From Candidatus Hydrogenedentota bacterium (GTDB lineage: Bacteria > Hydrogenedentota > Hydrogenedentia > Hydrogenedentales > SLHB01), in NCBI GenBank assembly GCA_013349485.1, contig DUZM01000194.1, positions 1 to 6,433 of the forward strand: a stretch of DNA of 6,433 nucleotides, read 5' to 3'. The translations under genes and the position numbers were made by a program. Positions 1 through 6,088 of the stretch are shown piece by piece; the first letter of the stretch is position 1; the number at the start of each line of letters is the position of its first letter. The notes under the pieces were generated by a model that did not search any database, had not been told where the DNA came from, and saw only the letters and a list, made by a program, of their open reading frames with translations.

Positions 1-786
1 GAAGTGGTTGTAGATCGCCGTGTCGGAGGCAAAGCGGTGGTTGCCCTTCTTCATGAGCAGGGTGTTGCCGGCGTAGGTGCAGAACATGGAGTAGGTGGTC
101 TGCCACGAGCGGTCCATGTAGATACGGGCGTTAGGGACGTCTTCGGGGCGGTTGGGGCCTTCGGAGTGCACATTGGTGAAGAATACGCCGCGGCGGGCGA
201 CCTCCGCGTCGAAATCCGCCCAGCAGTTGCGGTACAGCAACTCGGCCGAGTGGAACACGTAGGTCGAACTCGAGATCTCGATGGCCGGAATGGCTGCCCT
301 GGCGCCGATGGGCCCCCGCGCGTAGAAGCCGACAAACATAATCTTGCCCCGCATGATGCCGGTCATATGTTTCTGGATGTACGCGTGGGATTCGCTGCGC
401 GGCTCACGTTTGGCCAGCGACGAGATCTTCTCGTCTTTATTCACGATGTAGAAGGTCTGATTCACCAGGCGGGCCTGATCCTGGGGCAGGTCGAAGTGGA
501 CGGTGTGCCCATCGATGGGCAGGGGGGCTTCTTCACCCTTCTCGAGGCTGTGCTTCCTGACGAAATCCTGGTCCGCCGGCGACCCCGTGTGGATCATTAT
601 CTTGCCCGGGCGACACATGGCAATGGCGTTCGCAACTTTCAGCAGGGCCTCTTCGTTCCGGATCTTGGACAGTTTTGCCTGGTTCTCGGCGTCCAGCTTG
701 TCTGCGAATAGGCTCTTGGCATCTTCGATGGCGCTGATGCCGCCGACAGCCGACAGAATATCAAGGCCTTTCTTGAATTCGAGCAT
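1..786 (-). CDS. pckG: phosphoenolpyruvate carboxykinase (GTP), N-terminal part, runs off the left edge
   Basis: GTP-type PEPCK interconverts oxaloacetate and phosphoenolpyruvate, using GTP/GDP, in the cytoplasm, for gluconeogenesis or anaplerosis. I translated the minus strand from ATG (784-786): 262 codons stay open to the window edge. Family landmarks, in order: the GHTVHF segment followed by DQAR (Arg106 matches the PEP-contacting arginine of the VARIES region in animal enzymes); RGKIMFVGF then GPIG (158-161), matching the RTMYVIPFSMGPLG block; and YAGN followed by LLMKK (238-247), matching YGGNSLLGKK, whose lysines contact metal and substrate. The P-loop (kinase-1a) and nucleotide-binding parts lie outside the window. 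The start is set by AGGAG with a 6-base spacer. The usual YGGN is YAGN here, and similarity to animal enzymes is modest, so this looks like the archaeal/deep-bacterial branch. A 235-codon open frame on the opposite strand is a shadow. The family call rests on remembered motifs. Confidence 0.85.
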   Translation of the reverse strand, partial: MLEFKKGLDILSAVGGISAIEDAKSLFADKLDAENQAKLSKIRNEEALLKVANAIAMCRPGKIMIHTGSPADQDFVRKHSLEKGEEAPLPIDGHTVHFDLPQDQARLVNQTFYIVNKDEKISSLAKREPRSESHAYIQKHMTGIMRGKIMFVGFYARGPIGARAAIPAIEISSSTYVFHSAELLYRNCWADFDAEVARRGVFFTNVHSEGPNRPEDVPNARIYMDRSWQTTYSMFCTYAGNTLLMKKGNHRFASDTAIYNHF

Positions 787-792
787 GTCTAT

Positions 793-797
793 CTCCT
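793..797 (-). promoter_or_regulatory. Shine-Dalgarno site of the PEPCK gene
   Basis: The minus strand reads AGGAG six bases before the ATG at 784-786. This fixes the start and shows that canonical Shine-Dalgarno initiation is used in this genome, which helps judge the weaker starts of the other genes. Confidence 0.75.
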
Positions 798-931
798 TGG
801 AAACTCTCGATAGAGAAAAGGCCGGAGGGCCGCCACAGATGACAGCTCTTCGGCCTCATTTCCATACCGCACTACGCCAACGCGCAGCCCGACGGAACCT
901 ACAAACCTCTAGGCGGGCACAGAAGCGCCAC

Positions 932-940
932 ACTATAACA
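932..940 (-). promoter_or_regulatory. possible extended -10 promoter for the PEPCK gene
   Basis: The minus strand reads TGTTATAGT, an extended -10 (TGn + TATAGT, 5 of 6 to TATAAT). No good -35 lies 17 bases upstream (TCGCAC), as is common for extended -10 promoters. It would give a leader of roughly 140 bases before the PEPCK start and lies in the gap after the MpsC-like gene, so PEPCK could be transcribed alone. It is a motif match only. Confidence 0.3.
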
Positions 941-974
941 TTTGTTCTGTGACCGTGCGACTTGCCCTGCAGCA

Positions 975-992
975 GGCGGCTTCCACGCCGCC
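975..992. repeat. GC-rich hairpin between the MpsC-like gene and the PEPCK gene
   Basis: GGCGGC (975-980) and GCCGCC (987-992) form a perfect 6-bp stem with a 6-base loop, about 55 bases past the stop of the MpsC-like gene. There is no T-run after it on either strand, so it is not a classical intrinsic terminator. It may slow transcription or protect the 3' end. Confidence 0.3.
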
Positions 993-1045
993 CCCCGAGT
1001 CTCTGCCCAATTGCGGAGAGAGTATATGAAGCTTCGAGGGGAAAG

Positions 1046-1438
1046 TCAAGCTCCCGCTGCGTCTGGGGTATCGCGAAACTCGACGGGCTTCTCTAAGGTG
1101 AAGAGGATCACTCTCTCGCCGGTCGATGTGCTTATGTCTGTATGGAGGCTCTTCACTTGTTGCCGAGTGATATCCAGGACGGCCTTTTCCAGCAGGGGGC
1201 GGCCCCTTTCCAGGAGTTCGATGCGCACCTGCTTGATCAGTTCCCGTCCTTTGGACCCCTCGCCGGATGCGGCAAGCTGATGCTCGGCCTGAGTAAGTAC
1301 TCCCTTGAGCCTTACAAGCAGCATATCACCAATAATGTAGGACTTTGTCTCCAATGGACCACGGCCCATGTACTCTTTCTCGAACTTGATGATGGCCTCA
1401 CTGACCTCGGCCTCAATCTGTCCTTTGGTCTTTCTCAT
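1046..1438 (-). CDS. MpsC / DUF2294-family protein
   Basis: Small soluble protein of the family formerly called DUF2294 (Pfam MpsC). In Staphylococcus aureus MpsC is encoded with MpsA and MpsB, a sodium-translocating, membrane-potential-generating system; elsewhere the family is often a lone gene of unknown role. Family marks are the opening KTKGQIEAEVSEAIIKFEKE, then YMGRGP, DMLLVRLKGVLT, and near the C-terminus LHTDIST followed by TGERVILFTL. From the ATG at 1436-1438 it is 130 residues, close to the usual size, with no signal peptide or membrane helix. An in-frame ATG at 1457-1459 adds seven residues (MRSESNH) and has a strong GGGAGG 15 bases upstream, so it is a real alternative; I kept the start that matches the conserved N-terminus. 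A third ATG at 1532-1534 has no family support. No mpsA or mpsB homologue is visible nearby, so a membrane-potential role cannot be concluded. The stop is TGA at 1046-1048. Confidence 0.85.
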   Translation of the reverse strand: MRKTKGQIEAEVSEAIIKFEKEYMGRGPLETKSYIIGDMLLVRLKGVLTQAEHQLAASGEGSKGRELIKQVRIELLERGRPLLEKAVLDITRQQVKSLHTDISTSTGERVILFTLEKPVEFRDTPDAAGA

Positions 1439-1536
1439 GTGATTCGACTCACTGCGCATCGATGCTTCCCGACACCTCCCTTTGAGCGGAGTATGCCACG
1501 GTGGAACACCCGTCCGCCAATTCCTGCCAGCCATCG

Positions 1537-1557
1537 CTCAGGGATCCCCAGTTTTGG
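1537..1557 (+). mobile_element. possible left end of the IS4-type element
   Basis: The stretch CTCAGGGATCCCCAGTTTTG lies about 110 bases before the transposase remnant, where an IS4-family left inverted repeat would be expected. No matching right end or target-site duplication is visible because the rest of the element is gone. This is a positional guess. Confidence 0.15.
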
Positions 1558-1648
1558 AATGCGCCTGTAAATAGGGGCCGTACAGGTCTTTGCTGATCTG
1601 AAATGGGCCAAAGCTCACCAAACGAACCCCAAATTGAAGGAAAAGTCG

Positions 1649-1940
1649 ATGTACAGCCCGAGTAAGATTGTGACGTGGTTGGATGAAAATTTCCAGTTGC
1701 TTCCCGTTCTCGGCGCAAGATGTTGGCGGCGATGGTGGCGGGCGCCATGAAAATGCAGGGTACGGGCGTGTTGACTCTGGGACGTGTCATGGATGACCCG
1801 GCCTCCGCAAGGCACGGTATCAAAAGGGTGGGCCGCTTCTTGCCTGAAGGTGAGAAGCTTAACTGAGAACATTACTTGAGAGGCCTGGGAGTGTTTTCCC
1901 GGCGCCGCCTCGTGCTACTATTCGCCCATAGGGAGTGGTC
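1649..1940 (+). pseudogene. IS4-type transposase, decayed N-terminal remnant
   Basis: Two overlapping plus-strand frames join into one transposase N-terminus. The first, from ATG 1649-1651 (with AAGGA upstream), reads MYSPSKIVTWLDENFQLLPV and runs out of frame at TGA 1748-1750. The second takes up near 1711-1720 with RRKMLAAMVAGAMKMQGTG, then LTLGRVM and ARHGIKRVGRFLPE, and stops at TGA 1864-1866. The HGIKRVxRFL block and the preceding helical segment resemble the N-terminal domain of IS4-family transposases. Past that TGA the same frame continues as EHYLRGLGVFSRRRLVLLF and ends at 1948-1950, where the first catalytic aspartate region (usually LxxDWT) would fall, but no aspartate is there. 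The gene thus carries a -1-type frameshift and an internal stop, and the DDE core is missing. Identification is from motif memory. Confidence 0.6.
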
Positions 1941-1946
1941 ATCTGC

Positions 1947-2114
1947 ATGATCATGCTTGCGACGCTTTCAGCAATGGCGCTTTGGTTCGCCGCCATCCCA
2001 TTTGCCCTCGGGGTATACAGCGTAAGAAACAGACGAAAGCGACTCCTGGCCTTAGCGCTGGCCGTCGGCTGGTGTCTGCTATGGTTCATGGTCTTGCTCA
2101 GGCTAATTCCGTAA
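1947..2114 (+). CDS. small two-helix membrane protein, 55 residues, unknown function
   Basis: ATG (1947-1949) to TAA (2112-2114) encodes 55 residues. The first half is a hydrophobic segment (about residues 1-26, including LATLSAMALWFAAIPFALGV), followed by a basic turn RNRRKR (28-33), then a second hydrophobic segment (34-55, ending VLLRLIP). A two-pass protein with a positive cytoplasmic loop is the natural reading. GGGAG lies 11 bases before the ATG, and an in-frame ATG follows two codons later. A TACTAT -10-like hexamer at 1916-1921 precedes it, but the -35 is poor. The gene begins where the transposase remnant ends, and an intrinsic terminator follows at 2234. I recognise no family. The hydrophobic-basic-hydrophobic pattern argues against a chance frame, but the gene is short enough to be one. 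Confidence 0.5.
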   Translation: MIMLATLSAMALWFAAIPFALGVYSVRNRRKRLLALALAVGWCLLWFMVLLRLIP

Positions 2115-2165
2115 GCCCCCGTCAAAGAAACCAGTCACCCCGTGTCATCCGTTGCCCGTCCCGGA

Positions 2166-2196
2166 TCAAAAACATCGCTTTGTACGGCGTTTTTGA
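2166..2196. repeat. inverted repeat TCAAAAAC/GTTTTTGA
   Basis: TCAAAAAC (2166-2173) and GTTTTTGA (2189-2196) are perfect inverted arms around a 15-base centre, in which CGC and GCG can add three more pairs. The A/T tracts within the arms mean it could act as a weak bidirectional terminator or a protein-binding dyad. It lies 52 bases after the small membrane gene. Confidence 0.35.
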
Positions 2197-2233
2197 GATG
2201 AACGGCGTTCGGGTGGGGTGAACACACCGCCTC

Positions 2234-2257
2234 AAGGGGGTTCGCCCTCTTTTTCTT
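2234..2257 (+). terminator. intrinsic terminator with UUCG tetraloop
   Basis: AAGGGGG (2234-2240), loop TTCG (2241-2244) and CCCTCTT (2245-2251) form a 7-bp stem with one G-U pair and a very stable UUCG loop, followed by a T-rich tract (TTTCTT). This is a textbook rightward terminator. The only upstream plus-strand gene candidate is the 55-residue membrane protein, so it supports real rightward transcription there. Confidence 0.6.
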
Positions 2258-2260
2258 CAT

Positions 2261-2372
2261 TAATCCGCGGCTTTTGGTGCGGAATAGCCGTATGGGCCAC
2301 ACCTCTCACTCCACCTTAAGCCACGCACTCTGCGGGTGCGAATCCACAAGGTTCTACCATTCCCGAGGAGTC
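2261..2372. other. structured gene-free stretch with short hairpins
   Basis: No credible gene. CGGCT (2268-2272)/AGCCG (2286-2290) and CGCAC (2324-2328)/GTGCG (2336-2340) are perfect inverted pairs. The string GGGTGCGAATCC (2334-2345) looks like a tRNA T-arm, but no acceptor, D or anticodon arm fits around it. The stretch abuts the palindromic element at 2373 and may belong to a larger repeat unit. Confidence 0.35.
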
Positions 2373-2560
2373 AGCGCTGCAAGCGCGACGCTAGCTCAGC
2401 CCAGGGCAGCGCCCTCGGGATCCGGCAGGACCCGACGATAAGGCGGCCTGACCCTGTGTTTCAAAGCCATTAGGTCGCCCCTACGGGGCTCTTGCCTTCG
2501 CGTGCCCTTGTACCCAGGGCGGTTTGCCCTGGGCTGATATAGAAGCGCACTTTCAGCGCT
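2373..2560. repeat. 188-bp imperfect palindromic element (MITE- or REPIN-like)
   Basis: The two ends are inverted copies of each other over about 36 bases. The left end reads AGCGCTGCAAG, then GCG, CTA and TCAGCCCAGGGCA. The reverse complement of the right end reads AGCGCTGAAAG, then GCG, CTA and TCAGCCCAGGGCA at the same spacing. Each arm also folds alone: CCCAGGGC (2513-2520)/GCCCTGGG (2526-2533) and AGCGC (2544-2548)/GCGCT (2556-2560). The centre carries GCCCC-TAC-GGGGC (2477-2489). A 63-codon minus-strand frame crossing it (2396-2587) reads as low-complexity, basic, proline-rich sequence and is not a credible protein. The layout fits a non-autonomous palindromic repeat copied in trans by a transposase. 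No second copy is in the window, so the repeat family is inferred. Confidence 0.55.
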
Positions 2561-2612
2561 AGATTTCCCCGACTTGTCCTGGAGCACCTATGACTCCCGA
2601 GGGTTTCTGTAT

Positions 2613-2636
2613 AGCCCTCTTCCAGAGGGCTTTCTC
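2613..2636 (+). terminator. terminator-like hairpin
   Basis: AGCCCTCT (2613-2620) and AGAGGGCT (2624-2631) form a perfect 8-bp stem with a TCC loop, followed by TTCTC on the plus strand. The T-tract is short, and the minus strand has none, so it is better placed to stop rightward readthrough than to end the minus-strand membrane gene that stops at 2703. It may still act as a 3' boundary hairpin for that gene. Confidence 0.45.
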
Positions 2637-2702
2637 ACACCACCGGCTTCGTCAGTGGTTGCTGATTTCGTTGGTTATTCAGGTCGGGCGAGTGTTTTGA
2701 GT

Positions 2703-4241
2703 TCACGGGGGGAGTTGCGCGAGGAGTTGGCGGGCCTCGTCGTTGGCGGGTTCTAGGAAGAGCGCCGTTTCGAGATAGGTGCGGGCGGGGGGCACGGTGC
2801 GCCGTCGCAGGAACTCCTTGGCCTCGCGGAGGTACGCGGCGGCATCGTAATCGGGCGAGGGGGGCGCATTAATGCCGCATAGGGAAAGCCGGTGCACGGC
2901 GGGCAGGTACACCTTGGGCATGAGGTCGGGGTCGTAACAGAGGTCCTTGAAATAGAATGGGGCGTGATGCCCTTGGCGCACGGCTTCCCAACTCATGCGC
3001 CGCCACCGGCAGAGGTGTGTCCAATCCCGGCTTTGACGCAGCATAAGCAATTCGCCCGCCAAGAATAGCGCGATACCCACAACCCCGAGCGCCGCACGGC
3101 GGAAACGGGGGAGATGGAGGGGGTAAGGGCGGAGGGTCATTGCAGCGCCCGCCGAGGCGGCCCAGAAGATGGCGCCGGTTGTCATGTATTGCGAGATAAG
3201 GGCGTTCTGGACTCCGAGCCCGATGCGCCCGACGGCGGTAAGCACGGCCGCGCCGCCGGCATAAAGCGCCATGCAGATCCATGGCGCGAGGGCGTGCAAG
3301 GGGATGGGGCGCTTCTTGACGTAGTAGGTCAGCATGGCGGCCGCCAAGGCCAGGCCGGCCAACCCGGGGATGAAGGCGTAGGGCGGGACCGCGGGCGCGA
3401 CGCCATGCCATGCCGGCGCGGTGAGCAGGCCCGTCAGCGGGCCGCCGAGATAGAGCACCGCGAACTGCAAAAAGCCAAAGGGGTTTCGGATGAAAGCGTC
3501 CAACGGCGGGCTCACGGTGGGTTTGAAATAGCGAAACAGGTAGGATTGAAAGGTCAGTATGGCCATCAGCATCCATAGCAAGGCCGCCAATATGCGTTGC
3601 GGCTTGGGCAGGCGGGTATCCGTGAGGGTGAGCGGAAACAAGGCGATCCAGAAGAGGAGTCCGCTGGCCATCGTGTAGGTGGCCACGACACCTGCCGCTA
3701 AAGCTCCTGCAAACCGTGTCCAGCGCCAAGGGTTCCCCGCCAGCAGGAAGACGCCCACGGCAACGGCGGTGCTGTTCATAAAGACCAGCAGTTGCCAGCC
3801 CCAAATCCAGTTCTCCATCTGCGCCCATGAGAGAATGACAAAGGCCATGACCGGGACAATCCATGGCGCCACGGGTTTGCTGGCGCGCCGGGCCGTGTTC
3901 CACACCAGTCCCAACGTGCCCCCCAGCCATGTCAATCCGAGCAGCACGTTGCACACCAGATTCCACCGTAGGTCCCAATGGGTCATCCGGGCCAGGCCCA
4001 ACATTACCAGTCGGGGAAACAGGGGCCGGTGTTCATTGTGCTGACTCCAGAGGTCGGTGAACGTGAGCTGTCCCGAGAATAGTCTGTCGATCGTAGGCAC
4101 CAAGAACCATTCATCCCAAAAAGGCGCCCGGAATCCATAGCGGGCAATAAGGGGGATAAGGATGATCAGGGGGATTGCGGCCAGAACCGCGCATACTCCC
4201 CACGCAAGTAGGCGGCCATTCCTGGATTCATCCTGCACCAC
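2703..4241 (-). CDS. polytopic membrane protein, GT-C-like, with TPR-like C-terminus; function unknown
   Basis: Residue numbers count from the upstream TTG (4302-4304). TM1 is about 32-55. The first outer loop carries WDEW (63-66) and QHNEHR (88-93). Roughly nine to eleven further hydrophobic segments run to about residue 422. A soluble tail of about 110 residues ends in one TPR-like helix pair (about 474-530). An acidic pair just after TM1 is typical of GT-C glycosyltransferases using lipid-linked sugars (PMT/ArnT type). WDEW, NEHR and the later SQYMTTGAIFWAA segment recall an uncharacterised family of large membrane proteins, so a sugar-transfer role is inference. No ATG opens the frame. 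TTG 4304 has no ribosome site; GTG at 4239-4241 has GGAG 11 bases upstream, so I chose it, losing 21 polar residues. The gene stands alone, over 300 bases from its upstream neighbour. Confidence 0.7.
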   Translation of the reverse strand: MVQDESRNGRLLAWGVCAVLAAIPLIILIPLIARYGFRAPFWDEWFLVPTIDRLFSGQLTFTDLWSQHNEHRPLFPRLVMLGLARMTHWDLRWNLVCNVLLGLTWLGGTLGLVWNTARRASKPVAPWIVPVMAFVILSWAQMENWIWGWQLLVFMNSTAVAVGVFLLAGNPWRWTRFAGALAAGVVATYTMASGLLFWIALFPLTLTDTRLPKPQRILAALLWMLMAILTFQSYLFRYFKPTVSPPLDAFIRNPFGFLQFAVLYLGGPLTGLLTAPAWHGVAPAVPPYAFIPGLAGLALAAAMLTYYVKKRPIPLHALAPWICMALYAGGAAVLTAVGRIGLGVQNALISQYMTTGAIFWAASAGAAMTLRPYPLHLPRFRRAALGVVGIALFLAGELLMLRQSRDWTHLCRWRRMSWEAVRQGHHAPFYFKDLCYDPDLMPKVYLPAVHRLSLCGINAPPSPDYDAAAYLREAKEFLRRRTVPPARTYLETALFLEPANDEARQLLAQLPP

Positions 4242-4304
4242 GGTTGCGCTTTCTCCCTGGTTTCCTTGACCCTCGACGGGGGCGACCGAAGTCGCCGTTC
4301 GCAA

Positions 4305-4627
4305 TTGGCGGGTTCGGAAATGTAGACCATGGCACCCGATTACGATGGCGCCTATCGTTGATTGACATTTGAGCAGAACCTACGATTCGATTTCAAATCT
4401 CGGCCTTACCTACACGCTCACCATCGGCCCATATCGGCTGGAATATCGGCCACTTTTGCGACAGTCATGTTGTCCGGCCGGGTGGGGATAAGTCTGCGAG
4501 GAACGCCCAACCTTCCTTGGCCGATCTCGCTTGCGAGGTTTGCCATAGAGCCTGAGGCGCGCTAAGGCAGACTTTCCCAGGCTCGGGGACAATGGGTCGA
4601 GAGTACGTCTTGCCCGCCCAAACGGTT
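4305..4627. other. gene-free stretch with ATCGGC direct repeats
   Basis: No credible gene on either strand. Three direct copies of ATCGGC start at 4423, 4433 and 4445, with a looser copy (ATCTCGGCC) at 4397. The 10-12 base spacing is about one DNA turn. They lie upstream of the minus-strand membrane gene, where an operator could be. A short hairpin, CTCGC-TT-GCGAG (4527-4538), has no T-run. A perfect TTGACA at 4362-4367 on the plus strand has no acceptable -10 and no gene after it. I see no convincing terminator for the gene ending at 4628. Confidence 0.35.
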
Positions 4628-6088
4628 TCAGAAGCTGAGGTCCACGGCGAGGGATTGTCCGTATTCTTGTATGGTGACGATCACGGGCGGCGTGATTCTT
4701 ACCCCGGATATGAATTCCTGCAGTGCCTCGCCTTCAAGGGCTTCAGCGGCGCTGGGGTGGCCTGGCATTGAGACGGCAACGACCGTATAGGCTCCCGGTT
4801 CAAGAGCGGTTATTTGGCCGGTTCCTTCAGGGGAGATTACAGAGAAGCTTTCTCGGTTTTGCATGGCGGCGTAAAGCGCCTCGAAGCTTCTGTTTGACAG
4901 GTCCACGTCCCCCCTAAGAGCGCCGATGAAGACCACAAACGCGTTCTCGGGCAGGTTGGCGACTTTGCAAAAGACTGTAGTTGCGCTCAGGCAGATGTCC
5001 TGGCGCAGGGTTCCGCCTTTGGCCAATTCAAGTTTGATGGAACGTCTTCGTACGGGAGCGTCAGGCTTGGCGTCCATGTAGACAAGCAACTCGACGGGTT
5101 CGGCGGGCAATTCCTCGAGTCGGAAGCAGCCACGCGAATCACATTGGGTGCTAGACACCAATCCTGATTCGTAGAAATGGGCCTCGACATAGGCCGCTAA
5201 CGGCGTGTTCTCGTCTTGATAGACAACGCCCTCGATGGCGGCGGTCCCGGAATAGAATTCGACATCGGCAACGGTGGTCGCGCCGGAAGCGATGACCACC
5301 GGTATTTTGCGGTGGATGTTGCCCCCCTCACTACGCAACAGGATGAACGTGACCCTGCGCCCTCCTTGTTCGAGCCCACCGATCCAGTACCGACCCTCGG
5401 CGTCGGTTTGTATCCCCAGCAAACGGGGTTCACCGTTCGCGGCTTGGTGCCGCGTCATGAGACGGGCATTTGCCGCCACTACGCCGTTCACCGTCACGGT
5501 TCCCTCGAGGATGCCGGCCTTTTCAAGGGCAAAATCGATGCCAGTGGCGCTGCTGTCGGCATCAAGGGTAACCGTTTTGACGCGATCCTCCCCGGGCAAT
5601 AGGTATGTTTCCGAAAAACCGGAACAGGAGATCGTGTAACCGCCTTTGTCCAACCCTTCAATGACATAATGCCCCGTCGGGTCCGTTTCTTGGACGGGGA
5701 TCGTCTGCTTGGCGTCATCGATCCTTTCCCCCGAGATTTTGACGCCGCTTACACCCGCTCGTGTCTCGACATCGTACACGCGGCCTGCGATCGAGGCGGC
5801 CCCGGCGCGTACGGGAACCGTGCCCCCATCGGCAGGTTTCGGGTCCAAGTCCGCGGCGGCATTCAGGTCGTTCGAGCCAGTGCCGTTCGAGGCGAGCGCA
5901 TTTGCCGATGGCCCTGAAGCGGCCGGAGCGTCCAGGTTTGCATTCGACTTCGGTGCGGGGGTTCGTCCTCGTTCAGGTCTGGACTCGGTTGCGTCCGGGA
6001 CTGGCAGAAACGTCCTTTCCCGGCGTAGCCCGGCCTGTCGTTTCCTTGATAGCCCATATGGCGAGAACGCCCAAGGCGACGGCGACAA
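4628..6088 (-). CDS. carboxypeptidase-regulatory-like repeat protein; probably the C-terminal part of the upstream sigma/TM gene
   Basis: Numbering is from the TTG at 6086-6088. Residues 31-98 are a Pro/Ala/Ser/Asp linker. Then come four beta-sandwich-like units: about 99-190 (IAGRVYDVETRAGVSGVKIS, later TGHYVIEGL), 192-282 (LEGTVTVNG, later AEGRYWIGGL), 284-370 (IEGVVYQDE, later SRGCFRLEEL) and 371-486 (more divergent, GAYTVVAV). The first three share the G-x-V start and D-x-x-G-x-(F/Y) turn of carboxypeptidase-regulatory-like (CarboxypepD_reg) domains, which bind or scaffold at the cell surface. Residues 1-30 are out-of-frame readings of the transmembrane helix and linker coded in the next frame; the TTG has no ribosome site, and this frame has a stop at 6107-6109. 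So meaningful coding starts near 6000, and the N-terminus is supplied by the overlapping sigma/TM frame after a 1-base shift. The stop is TGA at 4628-4630. Confidence 0.75.
   Translation of the reverse strand: MSPSPWAFSPYGLSRKRQAGLRRERTFLPVPDATESRPERGRTPAPKSNANLDAPAASGPSANALASNGTGSNDLNAAADLDPKPADGGTVPVRAGAASIAGRVYDVETRAGVSGVKISGERIDDAKQTIPVQETDPTGHYVIEGLDKGGYTISCSGFSETYLLPGEDRVKTVTLDADSSATGIDFALEKAGILEGTVTVNGVVAANARLMTRHQAANGEPRLLGIQTDAEGRYWIGGLEQGGRRVTFILLRSEGGNIHRKIPVVIASGATTVADVEFYSGTAAIEGVVYQDENTPLAAYVEAHFYESGLVSSTQCDSRGCFRLEELPAEPVELLVYMDAKPDAPVRRRSIKLELAKGGTLRQDICLSATTVFCKVANLPENAFVVFIGALRGDVDLSNRSFEALYAAMQNRESFSVISPEGTGQITALEPGAYTVVAVSMPGHPSAAEALEGEALQEFISGVRITPPVIVTIQEYGQSLAVDLSF

Noticed and set aside
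4..711. 235-codon open frame on the plus strand
   Set aside because: It is the reverse-strand shadow of the PEPCK coding sequence, which carries clear family motifs; the shadow shows no domain sense.
2324..2360. tRNA-like T-arm string GGGTGCGAATCC
   Set aside because: The stem pairs badly with an 8-base loop, and no acceptor, D-arm or anticodon arm can be placed around it.
2396..2587. 63-codon frame through the palindromic element
   Set aside because: It arises from the inverted-repeat sequence; the basic, proline-rich translation with no fold is typical of spurious proteins called over such repeats.
2869..3978. 369-codon open frame on the minus strand
   Set aside because: It overlaps the membrane protein in another frame of the same strand; its Arg/Pro/His-rich translation is typical of a GC-rich shadow.
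4362..4391. Perfect TTGACA -35 on the plus strand
   Set aside because: The best -10 candidates are TACGAT at 13 bases or TTCGAT at 18 bases; neither is convincing and no plus-strand gene follows.
4410..4592. Short frames on both strands in the gap 4305-4627
   Set aside because: They have no ribosome site, biased Arg/Ser/Pro composition and no recognisable family; both strands are equally open, as expected by chance.
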